This document shows, piece by piece, positions 1-11,213 of a stretch of DNA of 64,000 nt. How positions within the stretch are numbered: the first letter of the stretch is position 1; each line of letters starts with the position of its first letter. The notes under the pieces were generated by a model. That model saw only the letters and a program-made list of their open reading frames with translations, was not told the origin of the DNA and searched no databases. A program made the translations under genes and the position numbers. This stretch comes from Heterobasidion occidentale (taxonomy: Eukaryota; Basidiomycota; Agaricomycetes; Russulales; Bondarzewiaceae). The stretch spans positions 2,914,001 to 2,978,000 of the forward strand of contig JBCAQO010000007.1 in the NCBI GenBank assembly GCA_039111635.1, read 5' to 3'.

Positions 1-252
1 CGAACGCATCGAAGATCCCGAACCGCGCGGGTTCGTCCGCCTTGGTATCGACTTGGAAACTGAACCAATGCAGCGTGCGAGGCTCAGCTTCGATCAAAGT
101 CTTGCCTGCGATGAGGAGATCGCGAGTCTGAGACACTTGGGTCGGCTTGGGTACGATTGTCCCGTTGACGGAGAATTTGACTGTTTGACGACTGTTCTCA
201 GGATCGCTATGGCTTCGACGGTGGTCTGGTACGTACGGTCATTCGAGGGCAT
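1..252 (-). CDS. ABM-like dimeric alpha/beta-barrel protein, copy 1 (3' end outside window)
   Basis: Partial gene on the minus strand: exon 1 at 237-252 (16 nt, M-P-S-N-D plus one base), intron 181-236 (GTACGT...CAG), exon 2 from 180 to beyond the window edge. The joined frame reads KFSVNGTIV, then TLHWFSFQVD, then EPARFGIFD. This matches the intact paralogue at 1561-2323. The aromatic LHWFSF strand followed by FGIFD is typical of small antibiotic-biosynthesis-monooxygenase/stress-responsive barrel proteins, which use no metal or cofactor; the substrate is unknown. The frame is open over all the visible sequence, so this copy may be functional. The family assignment is inferred from motif pattern only. 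Confidence 0.6.
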
Positions 253-688
253 GATTATCTGTGCTGTGAGGATGTAGGCTGTTGCGATGTGGGATTCGCC
301 TCGTCTCGACTCTCGTTTGCTTTTATGCTGGTGCTCTTGTGATTTGTCAGAACTTTCGCTGATGTCTTCGGTCTAGGGGTGGTTTCCCGAAATGGTTGCT
401 CAGCAGCCTCGGTCCCACGGGTGTGGGAGAAGAATTTGAAGCGGTGCATTGTACATCTGCATCTGTCGGAAAGTATCGTCTTTCTCGGCCACGACTTGAG
501 CACCAAGCGCTGGGTCGACCTCCTCAAGTGTCCTGCACGGGACCACATATGCCATGACGACTATGGTGTCGCCATTCAATGGATTCAATATTTCGCTGGG
601 AGGTTCTAGTTGTTCATTTGATAAATCATCGCTTTCCTAACAATGTTGCGTTATAACAGATAGATTGATCGCATGGTGCATCACAATA
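253..688. other. intergenic, upstream of copy 1 and downstream of decayed copy 2
   Basis: No convincing gene. The stretch just upstream of copy 1 resembles the sequence upstream of the other two family members (a TTTGCTTTTATG-like block and TTTCGCTGAT), so the duplicated unit included promoter DNA. Confidence 0.4.
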
Positions 689-1095
689 TCATGTCTGAAT
701 GCCCTTGGGTAGGCGAAAACGCCCATTCATCATAACCATGGGCGTCATGTAACTCCTATCCTCGTGTGGATCGATCTTAACATCAAGCGGGGTTAGGCAT
801 AGCATGCTGCGAGCAAGCACATATGTGAGGGAGTGGTCGTCGCGGTCGGCCTCGTTGGCAAATGTGTCGAAGATACTGAAGCGCGCAGGTTCGTCGACCT
901 TTGTGTCGACTTGGAAGCTGAACCAGTGCAGCGTGCGGCTCGGCGTCGATGTGGACCTTGCCGGCGATGAAGAAGTTGGGGGTTTGGAGCACTTGGGTCG
1001 GTTCAGACACAATTGTCCCTGTGACGGCGAATTTGGCTAGACTGACCGTGTCAGAGTAGGCGTGGGTTCAGCAGTTGTCTAGTACGAACGAATGC
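689..1095 (-). pseudogene. decayed ABM-like copy 2
   Basis: Minus-strand relic of the same family. KFAVTGTIV, EPTQVLQT and IAGKVHIDAEP are in one frame, and TLHWFSFQVDTK with EPARFSIFDTFANEADRDDH in another. A single-base loss near 935, where copies 1 and 3 have one more base, separates them. The first-exon ATG and the GTACGT donor are also eroded (around 1085-1095), and the 3' half ends early in unrelated sequence. I see no way to splice around the frame break, so this is a pseudogene. Confidence 0.7.
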
Positions 1096-1560
1096 CTGAA
1101 GATATGTTTACGGAGTGGGGTCGTTTAGTTGGTGCTGCGTTGTGAGTTTCGCCCTCGTCTCATTTTGCTTTTGTATTATCTCCGAGATCGTTTCTTTGTT
1201 TGTCAAAATTATCGCTGATTCAACATCTCTTTGACATAGGTAAGGCGTTGACAGAGATCCTGGGATGTTTACTCGTCAAAGAGACAGGTTATTGTGCATT
1301 GTGGCTGTATCTCCGTGGCCTGCACAATGCTCCTCCGTATGGACGATTATGCAAATCTGAGCACGAGACCGCTTCCAGCCCAAGAATCGACTTGCAGAGC
1401 ATTACTGACACGTACAGGCCTCCGCAAACCCTATTCCCAGTACGTTCAGTTAACTGTGTCATACGATTCATAACATTCATTCAAGCGTTAAAGCTGTTGT
1501 ACATGAGTTGTCAACACTTCTCTCATCATCTACACCTTTCCTTGGCCTCCCAGACTGCGT
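1096..1560. other. intergenic between ABM-like copies 2 and 3
   Basis: No supported gene. Contains a block similar to the upstream region of copy 3 (TTTGTCAAAATTATCGCTGA-like and CTGATTCAACATCTC against CTGATTCAACATGTC at 2450-2464), a relic of the duplicated promoter. Confidence 0.4.
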
Positions 1561-2323
1561 TCAAGCAACGATCTTCGTCGCCAACACCCCAAACACATCA
1601 ATTTCAGCAGCGCTGGTAACACTGCCCTCAGTCGCAGCGATGACCTTCTTCACAGCGGATCCCAACATGTAAGCCTGCCTGCTTTCCTCGTCGTAGAAGA
1701 CGCTGAAGACGCCAAAGGTGCTGGTGCCCGGCCAAGCGACAGCGTACCAGTAGGGCGTGCCGGCTTCACGAGCTACATCCTGTTCAAGACGCTACGATGG
1801 TCCAAGTTGACAGCCTGGACACAACATAGAGCGCGAATTCTATGGACTCACCAGCAGCGCCGCCTTGACGTCGCCTGCGTGTTCCGGCTTCGCGGTGAGC
1901 TTCACTCTGACGCCGAACTTGATTCCCGTCTTCGCATCCGGCGCGACTTTGTACGCCAGTAGATCGACCTTCTCTATCTTTGCAGGACCCTCGAAGAGTG
2001 CGTCGCCGTTCGCCGCCGCCGCCCTCGCGAGACCGCCCGCCTGATGTACTTCGCGATCGGCCTCGGTGGCAAACCCGTTGAAGACCCCAAACCGCGCGGG
2101 CTCGCCGGCCTTCGCCTCGACTTCGAAGCTGAACCAGTGCAGCGTGCCCGGTTCGGCATCGACGTAGGTCTTGCCGGCTACGAGGAGCTCGCGGGTTTGG
2201 GCCAGTTGGGTCGATTTGGCCACGATGGACCCGGAGACGGCGAATTTGACTATGCAGTGTCAATCGCGTCAACAGTCGTTTTGTTTCGACAGTTCTCTGG
2301 TACGTACGTTCTTTCGAAGACAT
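1561..2323 (-). CDS. ABM-like dimeric alpha/beta-barrel protein, copy 3 (intact)
   Basis: Three exons on the minus strand: 2308-2323 (16 nt), 1852-2249 and 1561-1779, with introns 2250-2307 (GTACGT...TAG, 58 bp) and 1780-1851 (GTGAGT...CAG, 72 bp). Phases agree and give 210 aa ending ATKIVA-stop. The protein has two similar halves: LHWFSFEV, then ARFGVFNGFATEADRE, then KVDLLAYKV; and PYWYAVAW, then TFGVFSVFYDEESR, then IDVFGVLATKIV. That is the two-barrel-repeat layout of antibiotic-biosynthesis-monooxygenase/stress-response folds. No signal peptide, so probably cytosolic; substrate unknown. The ATG at 2323 needs the micro-exon, but without it the second exon has no ATG in the conserved frame, which supports the splice. 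Confidence 0.75.
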
Positions 2324-3268
2324 GACTACTTGTGGTAGGTGGTGGTTGGTGGTTGTGATTGGTGTCGGTGTTGGGCTGGTGGGTTTCGTCCTCCCCCCTC
2401 AGCCTTTTATGCAAGTCCGAAAGCGCTTTGTGAAATTCTGGAGCTCTCGCTGATTCAACATGTCTCTCCTATATCGCCTATAGGTAAGTCAGTGACAGAG
2501 ATTTTTGAGGCAATCGATCAGCAGTGTCATAACTGTGAGAGAGAATATAGGTTGTGCGGTTCATACAATTCACAAATTCGTCTGCGCCCCTCACGAATAT
2601 GGATGTCGAGCGCAAACTTATCTCCTTCAGTAGGCTGCGCTGCATCGCCAGGTTGCCATATAACCCACATCAACTCTAGCGCCGACAGCTCAAGGCAGTC
2701 GAACTACTCAGGAGGTCCAAGTCGTTCAATTTTATCATCGCTCTTCTGACAAAAGTGCGTTATGACTGGAGCTCAGTCAGGTCGCTTGTGTAACACGCTC
2801 ATAGCGTTGTATGTCATTCACCTGAATTGAAGCCGAAACGCACATTGCGCCCGCTTTCCCTGCATCTCCTCCCTGGTGAATCTGCGTATGAGATCTGCGC
2901 TTGATTTCAAGTGGCGCGCGAACATTTCGGCGCGTCGGCTGAGACTGAGAGCCTAAATTTCGCAAAAATGGCAAAATTTGTCGCCGAAATAGTCAGACAA
3001 ATTTAGTCACCCTTGACGACGACGACGACCAAAAACGCCCTTTTCTTCAGTTGCATGGACGGCTCATGTAGTAGGCGAGAACATTGAAAGCACGTTTGTG
3101 CATATTGTTGGAAGGTCGAAGAATCATCGTGAGTTTGTTTCGCGGGGTTTCTCCTGGCGATAGCCTTGCACATTCTGAGCAATCCCATAATGTGGCAAAT
3201 ATTTGAATCAGGTCTCTGCGTTGGTCTCGGACTCGTCGCAAGGTCGTTGCATTTTTTTCTTTCTCGCC
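2324..3268. promoter_or_regulatory. divergent intergenic region
   Basis: Separates the minus-strand ABM-like gene from the plus-strand cysteine-module gene, so it should hold both promoters. A TTTTATGCAA-like AT block lies near 2405. I see no supported ORF, repeat or RNA gene here. Confidence 0.35.
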
Positions 3269-6135
3269 ATGCAGCCTTCCACCCACAAACCCATGTACCC
3301 CATGGTGCATCTCTCCGCTGGTCCATCGGATCCGTACTCTCTAGGAAGGCGCTGTCGTGGAAGACAGTGCAACTTTTCACTCGAAACGGGATGGAGATAC
3401 AGCCTCTGCCAATCATGTTTGATGCGCCAGCGCGAGGCTAATAAGATGCCGAAGAAAAGGCAGACAGAGGAGCGCGCACAAGTCGCCGTGCATGGAGCGC
3501 CCCATCGTAACCGGGCGGCTATCTTCGCGGTGCGTGCTTGCTTGCTCGCCCTTGTTCCTGCTGATCTTAGACTGGGTATCGAATGTTAGCCTTCATCGGC
3601 ACCTCTTCCACCGCCAGCACCGAACCCCCCGACGACGTCCTGCTGTTTCTGCAAAGCTCTCATATTCATACCCTCAGCGCACGGATCCGGCCCACTCGTA
3701 TGCGAGACATGTTACAAGCGAGAACTGATACGGCAGCGGCAAGCGCCAGATTACGCCCTTCCACCTCTTCATGCTTCATGCGTCCCGTCGCAACCTCTGC
3801 CTCATGCCTCTCATGTCCCGTCGCCTCCCGTTCTTCCCCATATGCCTGTGCTCCCACCGTCGTTTACGACCTTGAACTTGCCAGGCCCGTCTGGACCACG
3901 TCCACGGACGCAGAGGGGCCCTGCACCTGTGCACGAATATGCCCGACGTTCGGTCGTGGGTGCGATGCCGATCGCAGAGCATCTGAAGAGCTTCAGGGAG
4001 GAGTCAATCTTTGCCTCAACGCGGATCGCCTGCTCTGCGCGCGCAGATGATTTCAATGTGCCAACACTGCAGATACCAGGCCCAGATGCACAAAGTGCAG
4101 GTGGTGTTCGTCAAATGCCTCCCGACCCTGATGCCGATGCTATGGACCTAGACGATCTTGAGCTTGCCTATCCTGAGGTAATAGCTTTTCGGATTTCGCA
4201 TATTAGCATCCTGATGAGGTTTTCAGGACGGAACCGATACGGAACCGAATGGCCTCACAAACCTGGAGAGCCCCTTCGGAGCCCATCTCCCGTGATTGGT
4301 TTTGCGAACGATCGATCCAGAGTATACGACGTGCCAGATGGATGGGGCAGTATGTCCGACTTGACAGAGCTTTCCAATAGCGACGACGACGACGACAGCG
4401 AGATCAGCTCTGATTCAGACGACGAGGTACATGCAATTTTTCTTGAAGAAGCCGCGAGTTAACGCTGACCTGAGTATTCATCATTTTGCCCCTCTCCAGC
4501 CCTTAGCTACTAAGTCCCAAAAATCTGGCCTCAAAATCCGCATCCGCATACCCGCTGGATTCTCGTTCGATACCCTGTGCGACAATAAGACAAAGGCAAC
4601 AACTCGCATATGTGGGATCAAGACATGCCAAAATGTGCTGACGCCCGAATCGCGTTGGAAATTGTGCGACCCTTGTCGAAACAAGTTTCGGCACTATCAG
4701 CGCCAGCGGCTCAATATACAGCGACCAAGGCTATATCTAGAGCAGAAGCATAGTGACGAGTTAGACGTAAGTCGAAATCAGGTAAATGTCAATTGTGTTT
4801 TATGCTTCCCAACCAACTGAATTTACCCCAACCTTATCGCGACTTGTAGCATACAAGCCAGGATGCTCAGGTAAGGAGATTGTCAACAGAAAAACGGAAG
4901 GGACTTCGTTGACTGATCAATTTTATATAATCATAGTCTACAGATATCACCGGCCTGCGCTTCTGCTCTATGCGGACCTGCCGTAAAGCGTTACCGCCGC
5001 TCAATGATTACAAGTGGAAGATGTGCGAGTCGTGTCGGATGCACTCTCGCTTCCAGCAAAAGCGGCGTCGTGCGATCGGCCTGCTGCTCCCTGAGGGCGA
5101 CAATGAACCTAAGGGTGGGTTTGCGCGGCATATCGTCGATCAGTACGAGAAGCAGAAGGCGAGGCGGAAGAGATTTGGATCTGATTATGGACGAAAGGAG
5201 GTACGTTCGCATGAGTCGACGCAGTCTCTGTTATGCAAGGTTTTGATGTCTTGCCATTCAGGAGGATGACGATGTGGTGGTTCCCCCTGAAGCTGTAAAA
5301 CCGGACATGGGTGATGGAGTCCGAGCGACGGGGCCGATGAAGCCTGCACCCGACAAGTCAGATCCGTATGGGGTGAGGCACTGTTCTGAATTATGCACAT
5401 CGTCTCGAAAGAGTGAAGTTTAATTTTCATCGATTATCCATCAGCTTACATCCTTTCAAGACCTTTCTGAGCTCCTGGAAACGCTACATGAGTACCTCAC
5501 TGGGTTTCTCCGCGCGCAGATTCGTTATATCGGCGTGAAGATGAAAGGTGGGGTCTTGAATGGCCCTCTCGAACCATTCATCTTCGCGTTCGACGGCGAG
5601 TACTCGATTGTTACAGGTGCTGCGATCGAGAGCGAGGTGACAATGTTGGAGGTGTTTGCCCTAAGACAGCGCGTTCAGAACGTGCTGGCTCTCGATTTCA
5701 AGTGCGTCACGACATATTTTCGGCGCATGGCTGAAATTTGACGTCTGTGTGCTGCATCGCTGTAGGCCTGTTGGTGTGCCCTCGGTCAAGGGCGGCGAAC
5801 TCGTTGTCAACTTTGGGTGCTTACAGTCCTTTGTCCTACCGATACCAGTGGTTCCCGACCCCATGGGAGCTGGAAAACCGGAGGACGAGAAACAGCACGT
5901 CAAACCCTCCCCCACCTCAGTTCCCGCCATTGCTACACCCGACCCCGCTTTTGCTCCTACTGCCTCCCTTGCCTCTCCCGCCGTTTTGACCCCTCCTGTT
6001 CCCATCTCCCCGGATCCCACACCTTCCATCACTCGCAATATGGCAGGTGAAATTGAAATCCGAGTTACTGAGGATCGTCGACATCGTTTCTTCCCCGGCC
6101 ACCGGACAATTGTGCGTTTTCGCCTGGTGGGATAG
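3269..6135 (+). CDS. multi-exon protein with four tandem CX2-4C...CX2C zinc-binding-like modules
   Basis: Eight exons fit with consistent phase: 3269-3529, 3590-4426, 4500-4766, 4850-4870, 4937-5200, 5262-5372, 5445-5701 and 5766-6135 (795 aa). All introns are GT-AG, 49-80 bp. The first three exons and the small 21-nt exon carry or link four similar modules: CRGRQC...CQSC; CCFC...CETC; CGIKTC with WKLCDPCR; CSMRTC with WKMCESCR. Modules 1, 3 and 4 are followed by basic, arginine/glutamine-rich stretches. Between modules 2 and 3 is an acidic Ser/Asp tract (DDDDDSEISSDSDDE). The C-terminus has a hydrophobic beta-like segment, a proline-rich spacer and a basic tail ending RFRLVG. The pattern suggests a nuclear zinc-binding protein, but I do not recognise a named family. 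The start could be upstream at 3203 in the same frame. A weak GT-AG pair at 4178-4226 was not used because splicing it breaks the frame. Confidence 0.7.
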
Positions 6136-6468
6136 GTATGGCAAACTCGAACTTTTTGGTACCCTTTCCTAATCTTGATCGAAGTATATTGTTGCTCTTT
6201 ATTGGTGTCATCGTGTCAAGACTCCTTTCTATGTTATATGCGCCGATCTGGATGATAGTTCTCTATAACTAGTCATTGTATTCTAATTTCCCTTAAAGAA
6301 TGTAAGCTGCAGAAGTGCACAGTGTTCTTGTGCAAAACCGAGGTGACTGCATACACATTATACAAGATCTGCCGTCCATGCTGTACAATATACACGAAGT
6401 ACCATATGAACGATGCAATAACACAAAATAAGCACGAGCGGGCAGTCGAGTCAGAATTTCAAAGAAAG
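6136..6468. other. convergent 3' intergenic region
   Basis: Short space between two convergent genes. It must contain both 3' ends; I see no separate gene or repeat. Confidence 0.4.
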
Positions 6469-8247
6469 TTATTCGCCTGCGGAGTCGACCCCTGTGCTAT
6501 TCCTGTTCCTGCGCGGGGCATCCATCGTAATAGAGCTGTTAGCGTCCATATGCTCCATTTGACCTTCCGCGACTGCAAACGTCTCCAAGATGTATGAATT
6601 ATGATCTCCCTTGTCAAGGACCATTTCCCGCATATTAAGGAGGAGACGAGATCCGAATATCGATGGGAGTGCGCAAGACCAACTACATCACAGATTAGGC
6701 GAGCCCAGTCAAGTTGCCTGTGTCAGAGAGGCGAGAGTTAAAGGCTCACGGCATGACAATGTTGATGTACCGATTGTACTTTGACCAAATGACAGTGTTG
6801 ATCAGGAGCTCTACGAATATCCTTTTGACGAGAACAGGCTGAGAAAGTGCTTATGAGACTTGAATAAAGGACTCACGCTAAAAGTACATCAAGCTAGACA
6901 GCATGTGAGAACAATCAATCAGACGGAAAATCATGTCGAAATACGGAGTGCAATTACCTGTCACGAGCAATGAGCTTGACCATGCGTGGGGTTGACGTCG
7001 CCTTCGGTCGCCCATCGATTCGCGAAGCCCCAAACCGAAGCGATACATGAGCTCCTCACCCCACGCCTTCCACAAGATGAGCAAGCATAATATAGGCTCA
7101 AAAATGAGAATGGGGATCCAGAACAACGCGGAGAGGCTAAAGATTCCCGAATAGTAGCAACCGGTCGGTGTCGACACTACCGGAAGATCTATATAACCCC
7201 ACGAGATCTACTTGAGCCACAGACGTGAACGGGGCAGGAAGATTGAAGACGCACGGGATATCTTCCTCATGGTGACACCTACCAGGATCGCCATAATCGC
7301 GATTTCAACAGTACAACAACATACTAGAAAAATGAGCATTCTTCGGCTTCGCCCGTATAGAGCATAGACCTGACGTCTCAACATCAGGCCTCGTGCTTCC
7401 ATTGCATTATGACTGGTCGACAGAGGATGGACTTACTCGGAGTTGCAGGATGGCTAGATAGTCGCATGATGTATTATACACGAGAGTAGGACTCGAACAT
7501 CGAAATGAAGATACGCACATTGCACGGATATTGTGATCAAAAGCGTTACAATATCATCGCACATAAGGTATATGATGCAACTGTACGATCATGGTCAACG
7601 ATTTTCGAGACGACTGCTTGAAAACCTGAAATTTACATCTGAGAGATTGTGAGTTGGTCCGGGATCAAATGGGTGTGATACTTTGGAGATCACCTTCGAG
7701 GAGACAATCCCACTGCGAGCGAGAGGTACTGCCAAATCGTGACGATTCGTGAATCAAATGATCATTGACTTGTCAAGACGCTTACTGGTGTCGAAGATCA
7801 ACCATAGCAGTGGAAAGAACCTGTTCTGTTGAACAGATAAGCATTCATGCAACCAAATTCATTCAAACACGCACAAAAACGAAGAGCCAGAATCCCTGGC
7901 GATTTTTTTCCTGCCGCCAAATGAGTTCAATCTGCCAACGTTTAGACATTTTAGCATCCCGTCAAGCGTACATAGGCTCAAATTACTGACCTCCCTGTCC
8001 AAAGTTATGACTTTTCCACGGTGACACGGCAGGAAGAGAGCAAACACATGAACGTTGAACAGCGCGTGCGAAGAACCAAAACTCACAGTGATCATAAGCG
8101 AGCAGCCCCAAAGCACCTGCTCGCGATTGTTTGCCTATGTTCACTGCCAAATTGCACTCCTCGATCAATGCTTCTGCAAGCAAGATGAGAAAACTCACGG
8201 GCACGACGGTAGGGGATCGGAAGGTTGGTGATACCATTGCCAGACAT
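6469..8247 (-). CDS. DUF6533-like multi-pass membrane protein
   Basis: Intron-rich minus-strand gene. Exons that join in phase include 8199-8247 (MSGNGITNLP), 8087-8143, 7991-8010, 7875-7931, 7786-7825 and 7694-7728. Together they read ALGLLAYDHFITLDRE, then IELIWRQEKN, then FVFNRFFPLLW. Further exons give YNTSCDYLAILQLR joined to VYALYGRSRRMLIFL, then a segment around 6880-7175, INTVIWSKYNRYINIVM, and a final exon from about 6640 with ALPSIFGSRLLLNMRE ending AGE-stop at 6469. The YDH-LTLDREIELIW and RVYALYGRS signatures with about six hydrophobic helices are those of the large basidiomycete DUF6533 family; its function is unknown. The exon or exons between 7450 and 7690 are uncertain. Confidence 0.75.
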
Positions 8248-9059
8248 AGTATTGAAAGGGAGAGGGAGTTGGAGAACTGAGCACCGAAGAGATGCGACTA
8301 GCGCAGCCGGTGCCTTTGTATAAATTGGAAATGAGTACGGTGAAATAGTAATAGCCCTGGCGCCGACTTGAAGAAGCACCAAGGCTTCTGATACGCCACC
8401 AGTCTCCCTAAAGGATATCATGCTCCCATACTGCTCCCGTGAAGGAGGAATTCTAAGGGATAGATCATCAGAGAAGCAAAGTCTGAGGGACAGATCATCA
8501 GAGAAGCATCACAACGCCGTCCCAGTCATACTTCTCTACGCCCAAGGTCTGATACATGATCGTAGCGAGGCGTAAAACTGAAGTGTATCAATTCTCACTC
8601 CAAGGTCCGCTCACCTTCACGCCTTACGTGCGAGGCGTTCGTGAGGAGATCGGTCGACTCGAGTATTGTATGATGGTACAACTTTACAAGGTGTAGCTTG
8701 TGACTGTTTGAGGCACATACTGCATGATGCCTCGGGGTATCTCGACGGGAGACAAATGATTACCAGAATAAGTGGAATCAGATTGAGCAAGGCACTGTTC
8801 ATCATTCTGTTCAACAGAATCCGCAAGATCGACAGATGTATGCGGGGCAAACAAAGACGTCGGTCGACACTGATGATTCTCGCGTTTGGGGACAGTCGTG
8901 GAAGTTTCATGGGCGGATCACATACAAGATGGCTGACGTTGACGTTTTCAAGCGTTTTGCGAGTTCTGCCATCCTGCAGGTGCAAGGTCCATCGGAGCAA
9001 GGCTGCTCTCAATCTTTGCCAAGTCGTATGCGAATTGAAATGTTTTCAAGTAATTAACG
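8248..9059. other. intergenic upstream of the DUF6533-like gene
   Basis: Holds the probable promoter of the minus-strand gene; a TATA-like block (TTATACAAA on the minus strand) lies near 8313-8325. From 8600 to 9050 there are short open stretches on both strands, but none has a recognisable domain. They may be the degraded 3' end of the neighbouring relic. Confidence 0.35.
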
Positions 9060-9900
9060 TGTGATGATCCCTTAGTATCGATGGGAGCGCACATGACCAT
9101 CTACGTTGGCAGAATGAACAGAAGACGTCGAATTAGGATAATGTCATGAAACAAGATGGACGGGAGATGGGAGGATGTTGACAGCATGGCTCACAACATG
9201 TGTAGCGATTGTAATGGAAAGACACGGCCGTGTTGATCATGAGCTCAGTAAAATTTCTACGGATGAAACGAGCCAATTTATGTCAGGTTAGCGCTCAGCC
9301 AGAGACGACCGGAAAAGGAAGAACCGAAGACCTACGCCTAAAAAGTACATAGAACTGCGGAGAACAGCATCAGAAACTGGATTAATATAGACGAGGCAGG
9401 TACGTACATCGCTACAGACCTGTCACGATCAATCAGATTGCTATGCGTAAGGTCGATATAAGTTTCGATCGCCCTCGTGTTTGTGTAGTCCCGCCGACGG
9501 CGATACGAGCAGGGACAGCATACGGCAGGCCGCAATGAAGTGACATCATGGATCAAGAAGAAGGACACTCATGAGGGCAAAAGACGCACGAGAAACACGG
9601 TACGAGATGGGGAGCTTGGCAACGACACTGGAAGACATTATCGCTGTGGCCCTCAGAGAATAGATCGTTCTGACAGTACGCCATGTCATATATCGCCGGA
9701 TTGGTGAGTAGGACGAGACGGAATTCGAGCTCGAACAGAAGAATATTGTCGACGGCGTGCATCACTGAAAGACACACTGTACACTGCAATGTCAATAGCC
9801 TAGCTTCAAGATGCCTGACAGGACTGCCCAATATGTCGTCTGTGCAGGCAGGACCAGAACCTCCAGATACAGCTATCCTCGATCTCCCTGTCCATGGGGT
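9060..9900 (-). pseudogene. decayed DUF6533-like gene
   Basis: Minus-strand pieces in the same order as the intact gene at 6469-8247: PMDREIEDSCIW near 9890, a hydrophobic ILLFELEFRLVLL near 9730, LIDRDRSV near 9420, FTELMINTAVSFHYNRY near 9230 (compare FVELLINTVIWSKYNRY) and ALPSIL near 9085 (compare ALPSIFGSR), followed at once by a stop. The YALYGRS helix and a start codon cannot be found. This looks like an old tandem duplicate that lost function, although heavy intron content makes a diverged functional gene hard to exclude. Confidence 0.5.
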
Positions 9901-11213
9901 GTACGGGTTTGAATGATGATGGTTGTTCAGGCGTTAGACGCGGGAGGATGTGGCAAGAATCACAGCGCGCGCATCACGGAAGCCAGTGCGTAGAAGCTTC
10001 GAAGCTTTCAGCTTGTGGTATCGACGTCATCGAGATTGTCCAAAAGAGATGAAGGGACGACGAAGAGGCAAAGAGGGGATTCCATCCTGATTCATCGCAT
10101 ACATACAGCCTGTCGCCAACTTGAGGGACAAAGGATAAAAGACTGACAGATCGCGCAGGAATGAGTTTACAGTAATGGTTCGATGGAGGTACCTTTGGCT
10201 GCCCTGCGAGAATTCGGCTGAATAAAGAGCAAACACAAGGGCTGTCAACAAGCTTCCAAGCGTGAAGGGTCGTCAGACAATGCCCTATAGCTGCGAGTCC
10301 TCTGAGAGGTCGTAACTGTCCCCGTTCCGTAAGGGCAGCTTGAAGTAAGTCACATTTAACTAGGTGCCTGAGTGTCGCCCGAGTGTAGAGTTAGAGACCA
10401 CGGTAAGCGCAGAACAGGATTGTGACCCTGCAATGTGAAGACGGAATTGAGAGATTGGGGTCAAGACCATAAGGTGCTCAAGCGCAGCGTTTTCCTAAGA
10501 GCTAAGAGCTACCATCAGTTCGGACCTCGTGAAGTGAGATGAAGTACGTGGATTATGGAAGGATAGATGTTTAAACGAGAGAAGTATTGTAAGCTCTAGA
10601 GGTAACACTCACCCACTTCTCCGTCTCCGAAAGCTCCAACAATATCAGACATCAACAGCCTAACTAAGTGATACAGCGAATCCCGTCCAACCAGTCTTGC
10701 CGCGCGTTGAGCAAATGCAAAGGACTGTCGTGTACTCCTGTCGGATGAACTGAAATTTTGAGAGCCTTCGATCCGATGTCACGTCCTCCAAATGAGATAG
10801 TGGGTCTCAGCCAATGATGTTCTGCGTGGTTGCATTGTATACAGGAGGACAAAAGTCCTGGCGTATAAGATGATAGTGGTTCAGTCGGTTGAAAGGCGTG
10901 GTCGCTGTTGACAGCTGTCTAGCGGCGCGCGCGGACGCAGCCGTCGGCCCGTCGCAGACCAAGTTATCTGATAAGATAATATTATGGGATGTCCGGCTGC
11001 CCCCGAGTACGGCCCCATATCAACCCGTCTCGTTCCAAACACAACTCACGAGGAGCCCGCCAATTAAGTAGCATACAGCTAAGCATTATACAACAAACAA
11101 ACCGAACACACATACGCGCGTACCAAACACGACACGGGTACAGAAAGTGAAATGAAGCAACGAATCGCAAACAAGTCCATGCAGTGTCCATGCACAGCTT
11201 CGAGAGAGCCTCC
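9901..11213. other. gene-poor region
   Basis: Nothing I can support as a gene. A TCTGATAAGATAATATTATG block near 10967-10985 contains overlapping GATA-factor-like sites, but its target is unclear. Small open frames in this stretch have no recognisable composition. Confidence 0.35.

Noticed and set aside
4178..4226. Possible extra intron in the cysteine-module gene
   Set aside because: GT and AG are present, but removing 49 bp shifts the frame to an early stop, whereas reading through keeps all downstream phases.
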